Shown: positions 1 through 6,396 of the stretch, in pieces
How the letters are laid out: the number at the start of each line of letters is the position of its first letter
Numbering within the stretch: the stretch's first letter is position 1
NCBI GenBank assembly: GCA_900543815.1
Contig: UQST01000064.1
Coordinates: 1-8,955, forward strand
DNA: 8,955 bases
DNA from: an uncultured Prevotellaceae bacterium
GTDB taxonomy: Bacteria > Bacteroidota > Bacteroidia > Bacteroidales > Bacteroidaceae
Reading direction: 5' to 3'
Program-made: the position numbers and the translations under genes
Notes under the pieces: model-generated
What the model saw: the letters and a program-made list of their open reading frames with translations, nothing else
What the model was told of the DNA's origin: nothing
Database searches by the model: none

Positions 1-32
1 ACGTTTTGGTTGTGGTATCCTGTATGTGGTTG

Positions 33-67
33 CAAAGGTATGGAGATTTGTGCAAATAAATGATAAA
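33..67 (-). promoter_or_regulatory. Possible Bacteroidota sigma-70 promoter reading leftward
   Basis: On the minus strand, bases 40-33 read TACCTTTG, a perfect TAnnTTTG -7 element of the Bacteroidota type. The expected -33 TTG is not cleanly placed: T-rich sequence lies at about the right distance (58-67), but no TTTG sits exactly 20 bases away. It would drive a minus-strand gene beyond the left edge of the window. Because the gene is not visible and the -33 box is weak, this is tentative. Confidence 0.35.
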
Positions 68-281
68 AAGAAAGCATAAAGTTTCTTTTGCTTACGAAAT
101 TCTATTCTATACCTTATATATAGTGACGGATTGTAGGGTAGAGTTGAATGTCTTGTCTGGGCAAGTTCTTTTCTGAGGGTGCGATTGTCGCTTGTGTGAG
201 GATGATTGATTGGATGAGTTTGCTTATGGTGTGTTGTCTTTAATCTGATTTACAGTGATGAAATGGGTGCTTTGATGCTGT

Positions 282-323
282 TTTGCACGAATAGTGTCAC
301 TCTTTGCACGATAATTGTACATC
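282..323. repeat. Two-copy 21-base direct repeat
   Basis: The nine bases TTTGCACGA occur at 282-290 and again at 303-311. The following 12 bases of each copy are partly alike, so about 15 of 21 positions match overall. A 21-base spacing equals two helical turns, which would put both copies on the same DNA face, as in some operators. No gene with a matching promoter lies close by, so the role is unknown. Confidence 0.4.
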
Positions 324-500
324 ATTGTGTGGGGGAAATCGTAATTTTACAAGCGGATGATGAGACCGGTCGGTGAGATGGGGCGGTTTGATGACTTTGT
401 ACCGCTGCTTCGCTCGGGACTGTCGATTAGAACAATAACTATATAATAGAAATAAGTATGCGTAGCACTCTAAGGACCACGTTCCTCTCTCCGCAGTCTG

Positions 501-515
501 ATCCCATGACGGGAT
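501..515. repeat. Small perfect hairpin upstream of the GH43 relic
   Basis: ATCCC (501-505) and GGGAT (511-515) pair perfectly around a five-base loop, 48 bases before the relic's start codon. It has no T-run, so it is not a convincing terminator. It may be part of the untranslated leader of the former gene. Confidence 0.35.
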
Positions 516-562
516 GGAAGCGCACCAAACCCAGTTATATCTGTAAATAACATAAAGACAAA

Positions 563-1009
563 ATGATGACAAGACGGATTCTACATATAGCCTTCCTCCT
601 GTTGGCTCTCTCTGCCATTGGGCTCAAGGCTCAGCAAAACCCCATTCTGCCTGGTTTCCATGCCGATCCAGAGGTGCTCTACAGCCACCTGACGCATCGC
701 TATTACATCTATTCCACTACCGACGGTACACCTCACTGGGGTGGCTACACATACCGATGCTACTCGTCGGCCGACCTCAAGGAGTGGCGTGATGAGGGTG
801 ATGTGCTTAACGCACGTGACGGACAGATTCACAAAAAAAACGCAGTGCGCTGCGATGCCCAACGCAGTGCACTGCATCAGCCGTTGCAGCACGCTACGAT
901 GGCCAATGCAGCGCACTGCGGCATTTGGCCGATAATTCTGCGGAATGAAGAGGAGCATGGGAAACTCAATTCCACACCAGTATCTTCGTCTGTGAAATCC
1001 GCTCTCTGA
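563..1009 (+). pseudogene. Truncated N-terminus of a secreted glycoside hydrolase family 43 enzyme
   Basis: The first 23 or so residues form a signal peptide: positively charged MMTRR, a hydrophobic stretch, then a likely cleavage near KAQ. Next comes the typical GH43 opening, NPILPGFHADPEVLY (residues 26-40), containing the N-P-(I/L)-x-x-G-x-x-x-D-P motif with the aspartate that acts as general base in this five-bladed propeller family. YYIYSTTDG and the SSADLKEW segment fit blade one. Homology stops near residue 86 (base ~820). The remaining codons run through an A8 tract and a 22-base tandem repeat and have no GH43 character. Intact GH43 enzymes have 300 or more residues, and the downstream catalytic acid and pKa-modulating residues are gone, so this cannot be a working xylosidase or arabinofuranosidase. 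The start at MM is favoured because it gives a normal export signal. I infer a decayed member of a plant-polysaccharide utilisation locus. Confidence 0.8.
839..926. repeat. Degenerate 22-base tandem repeat with palindromic cores, four units
   Basis: Four consecutive 22-base units begin at 839, 861, 883 and 905. Units 1 and 2 share 14 of their first 15 bases, and unit 4 shares 13 of 15 with unit 2. Unit 3 is the most diverged. Each core is a variant of GCAGYGCRCTGC. In unit 2 (864-875) it is a perfect 12-base palindrome. The cores of units 1 (841-853) and 4 (908-920) are exact reverse complements over 13 bases, so the array can also fold into one large hairpin. The period is not a multiple of three, which argues against a protein repeat. 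An A8 tract (833-840) overlaps the left edge. Confidence 0.75.
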
Positions 1010-1034
1010 TTCTCCGTCCAGTGCGGCAGGCATC

Positions 1035-1122
1035 TCTGTCTTCCTTTTTGAGAGGAAGCTTCTGGTGCCGCCGATGTTTCTGTCTTCCTTACTGAGAGGA
1101 AGTTTCCGGTGCCGTCCTGTGG
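1035..1122. repeat. Two-copy 44-base tandem repeat with hairpins, next to the bcp stop codon
   Basis: Copies start at 1035 and 1079. About the first 37 bases match with roughly five differences, and the tails diverge. Each copy contains CTTCC and GGAAG arms (for example CTTCCT ... AGGAAG in the second copy), so each can form a small hairpin. The array ends two bases from the bcp stop codon and lies in that gene's 3' untranslated region on the minus strand. There is no T-run, so it is not a standard intrinsic terminator, but paired hairpins there could protect or end the transcript. Confidence 0.65.
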
Positions 1123-1124
1123 CT

Positions 1125-1586
1125 TTATTTATTGATATAATCCAGAATCTGTTCGGCGTGGATTTTGGTTTTGATTTCCTTGGGAGTGAAAATCTTCTCT
1201 ATTACGCCTTCCTCGTTAACGAGGTATGTGGTGCGCAGGATGCCTATTGTCCTGCGGCCACAGGCTACCTTCTCGCCCCAGCAACCCAACTCCTGAAGCA
1301 GAGTCGTTTCGGTGTCGGCGATGAGGGGGAACTGCAGTCCTTGTGCATCGGCAAACTTCTTCTGTAGTGCCTGCTTGTCTTTGCTCACTCCGATAATCGC
1401 ATATCCGGCTGCGGCCAGCTCCTCCTTGTGTGCCTGCAGCGAACAAGCCTCTGCTGTGCAACCGCTTGTGTTGGCCTTGGGATAACTGTAAAGCACGATT
1501 TTCTGCCCGCGATAGTCGCTTGCCTTAATCTCTCTTCCGTCCTGGTCAATGCCCAGAATCTCGGGAATCTTATCACCTACTGTCAT
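1125..1586 (-). CDS. bcp: Thioredoxin-dependent thiol peroxidase (BCP/PrxQ peroxiredoxin)
   Basis: This 153-residue protein reduces hydrogen peroxide and organic hydroperoxides in the cytoplasm and is re-reduced by thioredoxin. The active-site region reads YPKANTSGCTAEAC. The peroxidatic cysteine is C43, with T40 three residues before it, and the resolving cysteine is C48, the C-x4-C spacing of atypical two-cysteine PrxQ enzymes. The usual proline of the TPxC motif is a serine here (TSGC). The conserved arginine is in the ILRTT segment (R118). Length matches the family (E. coli Bcp has 156 residues). The start gives MTVGDKIP, a normal N-terminus with no export signal. It is the last gene of the five-gene minus-strand run, 111 bases after the membrane-protein gene. 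I see no TAnnTTTG promoter in that gap, so read-through from upstream is likely. Confidence 0.93.
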   Translation of the reverse strand: MTVGDKIPEILGIDQDGREIKASDYRGQKIVLYSYPKANTSGCTAEACSLQAHKEELAAAGYAIIGVSKDKQALQKKFADAQGLQFPLIADTETTLLQELGCWGEKVACGRRTIGILRTTYLVNEEGVIEKIFTPKEIKTKIHAEQILDYINK

Positions 1587-1697
1587 GATGGTATGTATTA
1601 TAGTTTATGGTTTGTCTGTATGTCTTTTCCTTTCCTGTAGTCTGCCTGTGCCAATGTGCGGTGTTGTCACACTTCGTTGTTGCTTGTTGCTATGATG

Positions 1698-2108
1698 TTA
1701 CAGTTCCTTTGGACAGAAGCAGGCAGAGATGTAAATCACGCCTGCCAGCGCCAGCGCAGAGCCCAAGCCCACGTAGAAAGAGGCGATGAAGGCTGCTGGC
1801 ACGGCCGGGCATCTGCGCAGCAATACGCCAAACGTAATCATGAATATCATGATGAGATAGGATTTCACGGGCATGATATCCCACAGCTTACGCTTCTCAA
1901 GCTCTATCTCCCGAATGCGCTGCACGTTCTGAAAGAGCATCCTGACGAACATCCTTGAGAACACAACCATAGTGGCTATGCATCCCAGAATCATCACAAC
2001 GGTGGTGGCATCTGTACTCATCCACGACGCCACACCTATCCTGCAGACATTGAAGCCTGCTGTAAGCCAGATGATACCAGCCAGGAAAGCAAGTGATTTG
2101 GTTCTCAT
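1698..2108 (-). CDS. Small conserved membrane protein of unknown function, four predicted helices
   Basis: I do not recognise this 136-residue protein. Hydrophobic stretches at about residues 6-26, 33-53, 81-98 and 103-128 suggest four membrane helices. Between helices two and three is a charged segment, residues 55-80, rich in arginine, glutamate and lysine (QNVQRIREIELEKRK), probably cytosolic by the positive-inside rule. The C-terminus is short and contains a CFC pair just before the end; two further cysteines lie near residues 22 and 43 and one near 100. There are no enzyme motifs. It sits between the alkylation repair gene (115 bases upstream) and bcp (111 bases downstream) on the same strand, so it is probably co-transcribed with stress genes. 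A link to redox or envelope stress is only inference from position. Confidence 0.75.
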   Translation of the reverse strand: MRTKSLAFLAGIIWLTAGFNVCRIGVASWMSTDATTVVMILGCIATMVVFSRMFVRMLFQNVQRIREIELEKRKLWDIMPVKSYLIMIFMITFGVLLRRCPAVPAAFIASFYVGLGSALALAGVIYISACFCPKEL

Positions 2109-2223
2109 ATTACTCTTTATAGTCCTTAGTATTTGACATTGAATGTGTCTATGTGTATAGAACAGTATTCTGCCCTCATCCCAGGATGCGGATTTCTTCG
2201 TCCGTTTGTCGCTCTTCTATCCG

Positions 2224-2913
2224 TCACTTGACCTTCAGCGTTCGCAGATATGCTTTCTTGTCCGGGGTGATTCTGTAGCTTTCGATGGCCTTTTGGATGG
2301 TCTTGTTGTGGGTCCAGGGCGGCAAGGACTGTCGCTCGATGTAGGGTATCGTAGCTTCCCATTGCTTGGCGAGGGCTGTGGCGAAGAACCATGCAACCAT
2401 CATCCTTATATAATACTCTTCGCTCCTTACCGATGCAGGAATCCGCAGGTAGGAAGCCTTGAAGTCTTGGTCAAGGTAGTGTGACATAAGCATCTCTATT
2501 CCAAAACGGCAGGTGTAGGTGTGCGGTGACTGGCTCCAAGCGATTATCTTCTGCATAAGCAGTTCCTTGTGCTTGGAGAAGACTTTGGGTGACAGGATAT
2601 CGCAAACGGCCCAGTTGTCTATATGGGGCAGAAAGGCATCAGTGAGGCAGATGCATTCTTCGTAGTCCTTGACCTGTGATATCAGAAGAGCGTGAAGCAT
2701 GTTTTCATCGTAGAAACGGTGAGGCAACTCCTGGAGGAAGTGCTTGTGTTCATCCTCATGGGCATAGGCTTTGGCAAACTGGCGCAGTATGGGTACACGT
2801 ACACCGATGATGCTTCCTGCTGGCACGCTTGGTGTCAGTTTGGCCTGGAAGGCTGCATACTGCTTGTCCTGTAGGCTGAACAGTCTTTCTTGAAGTGGTG
2901 TCATCTTGTTCAT
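2224..2913 (-). CDS. AlkD-like DNA alkylation repair protein (HEAT-like repeats)
   Basis: This 229-residue, mostly helical protein belongs to the AlkC/AlkD superfamily of DNA glycosylases, which wrap DNA with HEAT-like repeats and remove N3- and N7-alkylated, positively charged bases without flipping them out. Recognisable blocks are VRVPILRQFAK (residues 38-48), YDENMLHALLI (68-78), DNWAVCD (99-105), the RFGIEMLM helix (136-143), YYIRMMVAWFFATALAKQWE (167-186) and WTHNKTIQKAIESYR (200-214). W101 and D105 in the W-x3-D arrangement probably correspond to the DNA-contacting tryptophan and catalytic aspartate of Bacillus AlkD; that match is from memory of the family, not an alignment. Length is normal. 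The start could be M1 or M4, both a few codons before the conserved region. It follows yaaA by 61 bases on the same strand. The substrate is inferred. Confidence 0.88.
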   Translation of the reverse strand: MNKMTPLQERLFSLQDKQYAAFQAKLTPSVPAGSIIGVRVPILRQFAKAYAHEDEHKHFLQELPHRFYDENMLHALLISQVKDYEECICLTDAFLPHIDNWAVCDILSPKVFSKHKELLMQKIIAWSQSPHTYTCRFGIEMLMSHYLDQDFKASYLRIPASVRSEEYYIRMMVAWFFATALAKQWEATIPYIERQSLPPWTHNKTIQKAIESYRITPDKKAYLRTLKVK

Positions 2914-2974
2914 TTGACCTAATGCTGCTTGTGTCAGTACTTTGGTTTTCTGATGGCGGGCGTTTCTCCTCCTC

Positions 2975-3733
2975 TTATTGCTCCCTTATGAAATGCGGGA
3001 AAGCCTCTTCGCCCAATTGTGGAGCATACTCAAATCCCTCATGGGAGAATGCTGTCAGTTCCTGAGGAGTGAGGAGCCGGTTGTTGAGGATGAACCTCAC
3101 CATTGCCCCTCGGCAGGATTTGGCCCATACGGCCTGCATCTTGAGGTTGCAGTCGCTTTGCCTTACGTAGAAGAGCGGATGGATGACCTTAACCTCCTGA
3201 CAGACTCTGTTCCAGTCGAACAGATGCTCATATTCTTCGGTGGAAAGGTGAATCAGGATGCCGTCATCTGCCTTCACGCTGCCGATGAGCACGTCTGTGA
3301 GCCTGTCGCGCCAGAACTGGTTGACGGGTTTGTCGCCAGTTGCCTCGAGCGTCACACAATGCTCCATGCGGTAAGGTACGATGCCGTCCATGGGACGCAA
3401 CAGCCCATAGAGGAAGCAGGTAATCCACAGATGTTCCTGTGCAAAGGCCAATGCCTCATCGCTCAAGGTCTTTGCCCGCAGATGCTTGTAGGCTTGCCCA
3501 TTGTAGGCCAATATGGCTGGCTGTTTCTCTGCAACAGCAAAATCCTGGTAACGCTTCCAGTTCTCGGCCGCTATCTTGGGGCTACAGTCCAGTTGGCGAG
3601 CCAGCTCCTCCACATCCATCATGGCCATCTCCGCAGCCAGTGAGTTGGCTGTGGATTGGAAGAGTGGGGTAGAGAGCGGCTTGCGCTCTGCCTTGTCGAA
3701 CATGATTTTGGCATTTGCCAATAGTATCTGCAT
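2975..3733 (-). CDS. yaaA: Peroxide stress protein YaaA (DUF328/UPF0246 family)
   Basis: YaaA is a cytosolic protein that in E. coli is induced by OxyR and limits unincorporated iron and DNA damage during hydrogen peroxide stress; it also binds DNA. This 252-residue protein is close to the E. coli length (258). Family signatures are visible: the LLANAK-M start (residues 4-11), PAILAYNGQAYKHL (72-85), FLYGLLRPMDGIVPYRME (107-124) and the C-terminal block with AKSCRGAMVRFILNNR followed by F-x-x-x-G-F. The usual ILSGLYG segment reads ITCFLYG here, so the conserved serine-glycine pair is missing; I believe this occurs in Bacteroidota members, but have not verified it. It is second in the minus-strand run, 56 bases after the unknown gene and 61 before the alkylation repair gene. 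Having peroxide-protection and DNA-repair genes side by side fits a shared stress role. Confidence 0.92.
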   Translation of the reverse strand: MQILLANAKIMFDKAERKPLSTPLFQSTANSLAAEMAMMDVEELARQLDCSPKIAAENWKRYQDFAVAEKQPAILAYNGQAYKHLRAKTLSDEALAFAQEHLWITCFLYGLLRPMDGIVPYRMEHCVTLEATGDKPVNQFWRDRLTDVLIGSVKADDGILIHLSTEEYEHLFDWNRVCQEVKVIHPLFYVRQSDCNLKMQAVWAKSCRGAMVRFILNNRLLTPQELTAFSHEGFEYAPQLGEEAFPHFIREQ

Positions 3734-3789
3734 TCGTCTCTTGTCGTTTGATGGTTAAGTGAAGGCTTCGTCTATGTGCCCTGACAGAC

Positions 3790-4338
3790 TCAGTCCAACT
3801 TGGTCATGTGGTAGCCGAGACGCTTGAGTTCCATCGACATACCCATGAGATACATCTGATGCAAGGCCGACACATAGGCCTGGAAAGCCTCTTTGGTGCC
3901 TGGTTCGAGCTGGCTGTGGTAGAGCAGACTGTGCGTGCGTGATGCACATTCGCCCACTGTCTTGGCCAATGCTGTCTGCTCCTCCTCGGTCAGCAGAAGC
4001 ACTTCCTCGCAGATGTATTCGTCCATGTGGTCGAAGTCACGTTGGTCTCTCAGATACTTATAAAGGTCAGCTTCCTTGCTGTAGCGTTCCCACTCTGTGT
4101 CCCAGAGCTTTGCAATGGCCATGCCGATGAACATCATCCATCCTATGGATACTATAGGATAAGCACCGAACTCCCTCATGCCGTCGGGCAGATAGCTCTC
4201 ACCCACCTTGGTCCATAGCTCTTCGATGTCGGGAGCCTGGGGCAATCGTTCATCTACCATTCCTCTGGATAGCAGATATTGGTGCAGGTCGTTGTGTATC
4301 TGTTGCTCTATACTGTTGCCGTCTTTCTTTGTCTCCAT
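3790..4338 (-). CDS. Conserved Bacteroidota protein of unknown function, first gene of the stress operon
   Basis: I cannot assign this 182-residue protein to a named family. It is acidic and largely helical. A hydrophobic stretch at residues 58-78 (GAYPIVSIGWMMFIGMAIAK) could be a buried core helix or a single membrane segment. The surrounding residues are strongly charged (KLWDTEWERYSKEADLYKYL), which favours a soluble helical bundle. The C-terminal third is also helical and ends in KRLGYHMTKLD. There are no catalytic motifs or metal-binding cysteine clusters. The ATG at 4338 is chosen over an out-of-frame ATG seven bases upstream. It lies about 36 bases downstream of a strong promoter element and is followed by yaaA after 56 bases, so it heads the operon. 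Confidence 0.8.
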   Translation of the reverse strand: METKKDGNSIEQQIHNDLHQYLLSRGMVDERLPQAPDIEELWTKVGESYLPDGMREFGAYPIVSIGWMMFIGMAIAKLWDTEWERYSKEADLYKYLRDQRDFDHMDEYICEEVLLLTEEEQTALAKTVGECASRTHSLLYHSQLEPGTKEAFQAYVSALHQMYLMGMSMELKRLGYHMTKLD

Positions 4339-4373
4339 GTCATTTGACCGTTATGTTCGTTTACTCTTGATGG

Positions 4374-4405
4374 CAAAGGTAGTGCATATCGGCCAAGAAT
4401 CCAAA
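4374..4405 (-). promoter_or_regulatory. Bacteroidota sigma-70 promoter for the stress operon
   Basis: Read on the minus strand, TTTG (4405-4402) is followed after exactly 20 bases by TACCTTTG (4381-4374). This is an exact match to the Bacteroidota housekeeping promoter pattern TTTG-N20-TAnnTTTG. Transcription should begin a few bases further on, leaving an untranslated leader of roughly 30 bases before the ATG at 4338. No other promoter of this type is visible within the five-gene run. Confidence 0.8.
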
Positions 4406-4557
4406 TAAAAGCAGGTGAATCCTCATCCCGGCGCATCTGTCTTGCTCCAGCTGGTAATAGCGTGTGGCCAGGCTCGCTTTGCCGCTTCAGATGATGGAAA
4501 AGGTGCGTGTTGCTGGTGTGTATGGAAGTTTCGGCTTCCCAGTAATGGCTTCTGGTA

Positions 4558-4588
4558 TTGTGGATTCACAATTTTATTTGTATCTTTG
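4558..4588 (+). promoter_or_regulatory. Bacteroidota sigma-70 promoter for ettA
   Basis: TTG (4558-4560, within ATTG) is followed after exactly 20 bases by TATCTTTG (4581-4588), matching the TTG-N20-TAnnTTTG pattern. Transcription should start near 4593-4597, giving a leader of about 85 bases before the ATG at 4679. The leader ends in an AT-rich tract with no Shine-Dalgarno site, which is usual in this phylum, where unstructured A-rich leaders help initiation. Confidence 0.8.
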
Positions 4589-4678
4589 CGGATGCATCGC
4601 ATGTCGCCTTTTCTGCTACAGTAATAACCAACAGACAGCAAGCGTTAAACGTGCGAGCTTAATAATACAATAATTATT

Positions 4679-6376
4679 ATGGCAACAGTTGACGACAAGA
4701 AGATTATCTTTTCGATGGTGGGAGTGTCTAAGATTATCCCACAGAACCGCAAGCAGATTCTGAAGGACATCTATCTGTCCTTCTTCTATGGCGCCAAGAT
4801 TGGTATCATCGGCCTCAACGGCGCAGGTAAATCTACGCTGATGAAGATTATCGCTGGGCTGGAACAGCCCACCCAGGGTGAGGTGGTGTGGAGCCCAGGC
4901 TACACCGTGGGCTATCTGCCACAGGATCCCCCACTCAATGAAGCAAAGTCCGTGAGGGAGCACGTAATGGAGGGAGTGCAGGGTGTATATGATGCTCTGG
5001 CCGAATATGAGGATATCAACCAGAAGTTCGGGCTCGAGGAATACTACTCTGACGCCGACAAGATGGACAAGTTGATGGCTCGTCAGGCAGAGGTACAGGA
5101 TATCATTGATGCTACCGACGCATGGAATATGGACTCGAAACTGGACCGCGCGATGGCTGCATTACGCTGTCCGCAGGGCGACTTGCCTGTCACAAACCTC
5201 TCGGGTGGTGAGCGGCGTCGTGTGGCACTCTGCCGCCTGCTCCTGCAGAAGCCTGATGTGCTGCTGCTCGACGAGCCTACCAACCACCTTGATGCAGAGA
5301 GCATTGACTGGCTTGAGCAGCATCTGCAACAGTATGAGGGTACCGTGATAGCTGTTACACACGACCGCTACTTCCTGGATGACGTGAGTGAATGGATTCT
5401 GGAACTTGACCGAGGCGAGGGTATTCCCTGGCACGGCAACTACTCTTCATGGCTTGACCAGAAGACCAAGCGCATGTTGCAGGAGGAGAAACAGGCTTCC
5501 AAGCGCCGTAAGGCTCTGGAGCGTGAGTTGGAGTGGGCTCATATGTCACCCAAAGCACGCCAGGCCAAGGGCAAAGCCCGCCTGAATGCCTACGAGAAGA
5601 TGCTGGGTATGGAGCAGAAGGAACGCGAGGAGAAACTTGAGATATTCATTCCTAATGGTCCCCGACTGGGCAATAAGGTTATCGAAGCACAGCATGTGCA
5701 GAAGGCATTCGGCGACAAAGTACTCTTCAATGACCTCAATTTCATGTTGCCACCCAACGGCATTGTGGGTGTGATTGGGCCTAATGGTGCAGGTAAGACC
5801 ACGCTTTTCCGACTCATCATGGGACTGGAACAGACTGACGGAGGAACCTTTGAGGTGGGAGAGACAGTCAAGGTTGCCTATGTGGATCAGCAGCATAAGG
5901 ATATCGACCCAGAGAAGACAGTATATGACATCATCTCGCAGGGAAATGAGTCTATACGCATGGGAGGACGGTCTGTCAACGTGCGTGCCTACATCTCTCG
6001 ATTCAACTTCTCGGGCACTGATCAGAGCAAGCTTTGCGGCACACTCTCTGGTGGTGAGCGTAACCGACTGCAGCTTGCCCTTGCCTTGAAGCAGGAGGGT
6101 AATGTGTTGCTGCTTGACGAGCCTACCAACGATATAGATGTGAATACGCTGCGAGCTTTGGAGGAAGGCTTGGAGAACTTCGCTGGATGTGCTGTGGTCA
6201 TCAGCCATGACCGTTGGTTCCTCGACCGTATCTGCACTCATATCCTTGCCTTTGAGGGCAACGGAGAGGTGTTCTTCTTTGAAGGAAGTTACTCTGACTA
6301 CGAGATCAACAAGGCCCGTCGTCTGGGTAACGAGGAGATTAAGAAGGGACGCTATCGCAAGTTGATGGAGGACTAA
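4679..6376 (+). CDS. ettA: ABC-F family energy-dependent translational throttle protein EttA
   Basis: EttA binds the ribosomal E site and, depending on the ATP/ADP state, gates entry of the ribosome into the elongation cycle. This 565-residue protein has two ATP-binding cassettes and no membrane part. Cassette 1 has Walker A GLNGAGKST (residues 45-53), signature LSGGE (174-178) and Walker B LLLDEP (195-200) followed by TNHLDAESI. Cassette 2 has Walker A GPNGAGKTT (367-375), signature LSGGE (456-460) and Walker B LLLDEP (477-482) followed by TNDIDVNTL. The ABC-F linker between the cassettes, charged and helical, lies at about residues 260-325 (KTKRMLQEEKQASKRRKALE). The NTLRALEEGLENF stretch and overall length fit EttA better than Uup or other ABC-F members; E. 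coli EttA has 555 residues. It is a single-gene unit with its own promoter. All catalytic motifs are intact. Confidence 0.96.
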   Translation: MATVDDKKIIFSMVGVSKIIPQNRKQILKDIYLSFFYGAKIGIIGLNGAGKSTLMKIIAGLEQPTQGEVVWSPGYTVGYLPQDPPLNEAKSVREHVMEGVQGVYDALAEYEDINQKFGLEEYYSDADKMDKLMARQAEVQDIIDATDAWNMDSKLDRAMAALRCPQGDLPVTNLSGGERRRVALCRLLLQKPDVLLLDEPTNHLDAESIDWLEQHLQQYEGTVIAVTHDRYFLDDVSEWILELDRGEGIPWHGNYSSWLDQKTKRMLQEEKQASKRRKALERELEWAHMSPKARQAKGKARLNAYEKMLGMEQKEREEKLEIFIPNGPRLGNKVIEAQHVQKAFGDKVLFNDLNFMLPPNGIVGVIGPNGAGKTTLFRLIMGLEQTDGGTFEVGETVKVAYVDQQHKDIDPEKTVYDIISQGNESIRMGGRSVNVRAYISRFNFSGTDQSKLCGTLSGGERNRLQLALALKQEGNVLLLDEPTNDIDVNTLRALEEGLENFAGCAVVISHDRWFLDRICTHILAFEGNGEVFFFEGSYSDYEINKARRLGNEEIKKGRYRKLMED

Positions 6377-6396
6377 TCAGTCAGCATCACCAAATA

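Larger units (their letters stand above)
1..562. other. Intergenic region with no supported gene
   Basis: I find no credible coding sequence here. The only long open frame (minus strand, 297-572) is low in complexity, resembles no protein family I know, and runs head-on into the GH43 relic, so I treat it as chance. The stretch is AT-rich at 50-120 and holds a left-facing promoter-like site (33-40), a weak 8-base hairpin (66-73 with 82-89), a two-copy 21-base direct repeat (282-323), a GCGGT/ACCGC stem (383-387 with 401-405) and an ATCCC/GGGAT hairpin (501-515). No TAnnTTTG element faces the GH43 fragment, so that relic seems to lack a standard promoter. Confidence 0.6.
4339..4678. other. Divergent intergenic region with two promoters
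   Basis: This 340-base gap separates the leftward stress operon from the rightward ettA gene. It holds one consensus promoter for each direction (4374-4405 minus, 4558-4588 plus). The ~150 bases between them have no coding signal or clear repeat that I can see. The last ~18 bases before the ettA start are almost pure A/T and include an AATAAT/ATTATT inverted pair. Confidence 0.75.

Noticed and set aside
297..572. Minus-strand 91-codon open frame in the left intergenic region
   Set aside because: Its composition (many Y, C, S and R) and lack of domain features look non-coding, and it overlaps the start of the GH43 signal peptide. It may reflect a repeated element rather than a gene.
998..1028. 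Short likeness between ~1005-1026 and ~6694-6714 (shared CTGCCGCAC and ACGGAGAA on the minus strand)
   Set aside because: Only about 17 of 20 bases match, and the flanks and reading frames differ. This is too little to claim that the left region holds another copy of the sugar-enzyme fragment.
839..1122. Tandem arrays considered as a CRISPR array or as plasmid iterons
   Set aside because: The repeats are directly adjacent with no unique spacers, ruling out CRISPR. No replication initiator gene or AT-rich melting region lies next to the 22-base units, so an iteron origin is not supported.
2126..2179. A 17-codon minus-strand frame between the alkylation repair gene and the membrane-protein gene
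   Set aside because: It is too short and lacks a ribosome-binding or attenuator context, so chance is the better explanation.
2978..3643. Plus-strand open frame of 221 codons opposite yaaA
   Set aside because: It is fully antisense to YaaA, which has clear family motifs. The translation shows no known pattern.
5546..6241. Minus-strand open frame of 231 codons inside ettA
   Set aside because: It is antisense to the second ABC cassette, whose motifs are perfect on the plus strand, and has no family features of its own.
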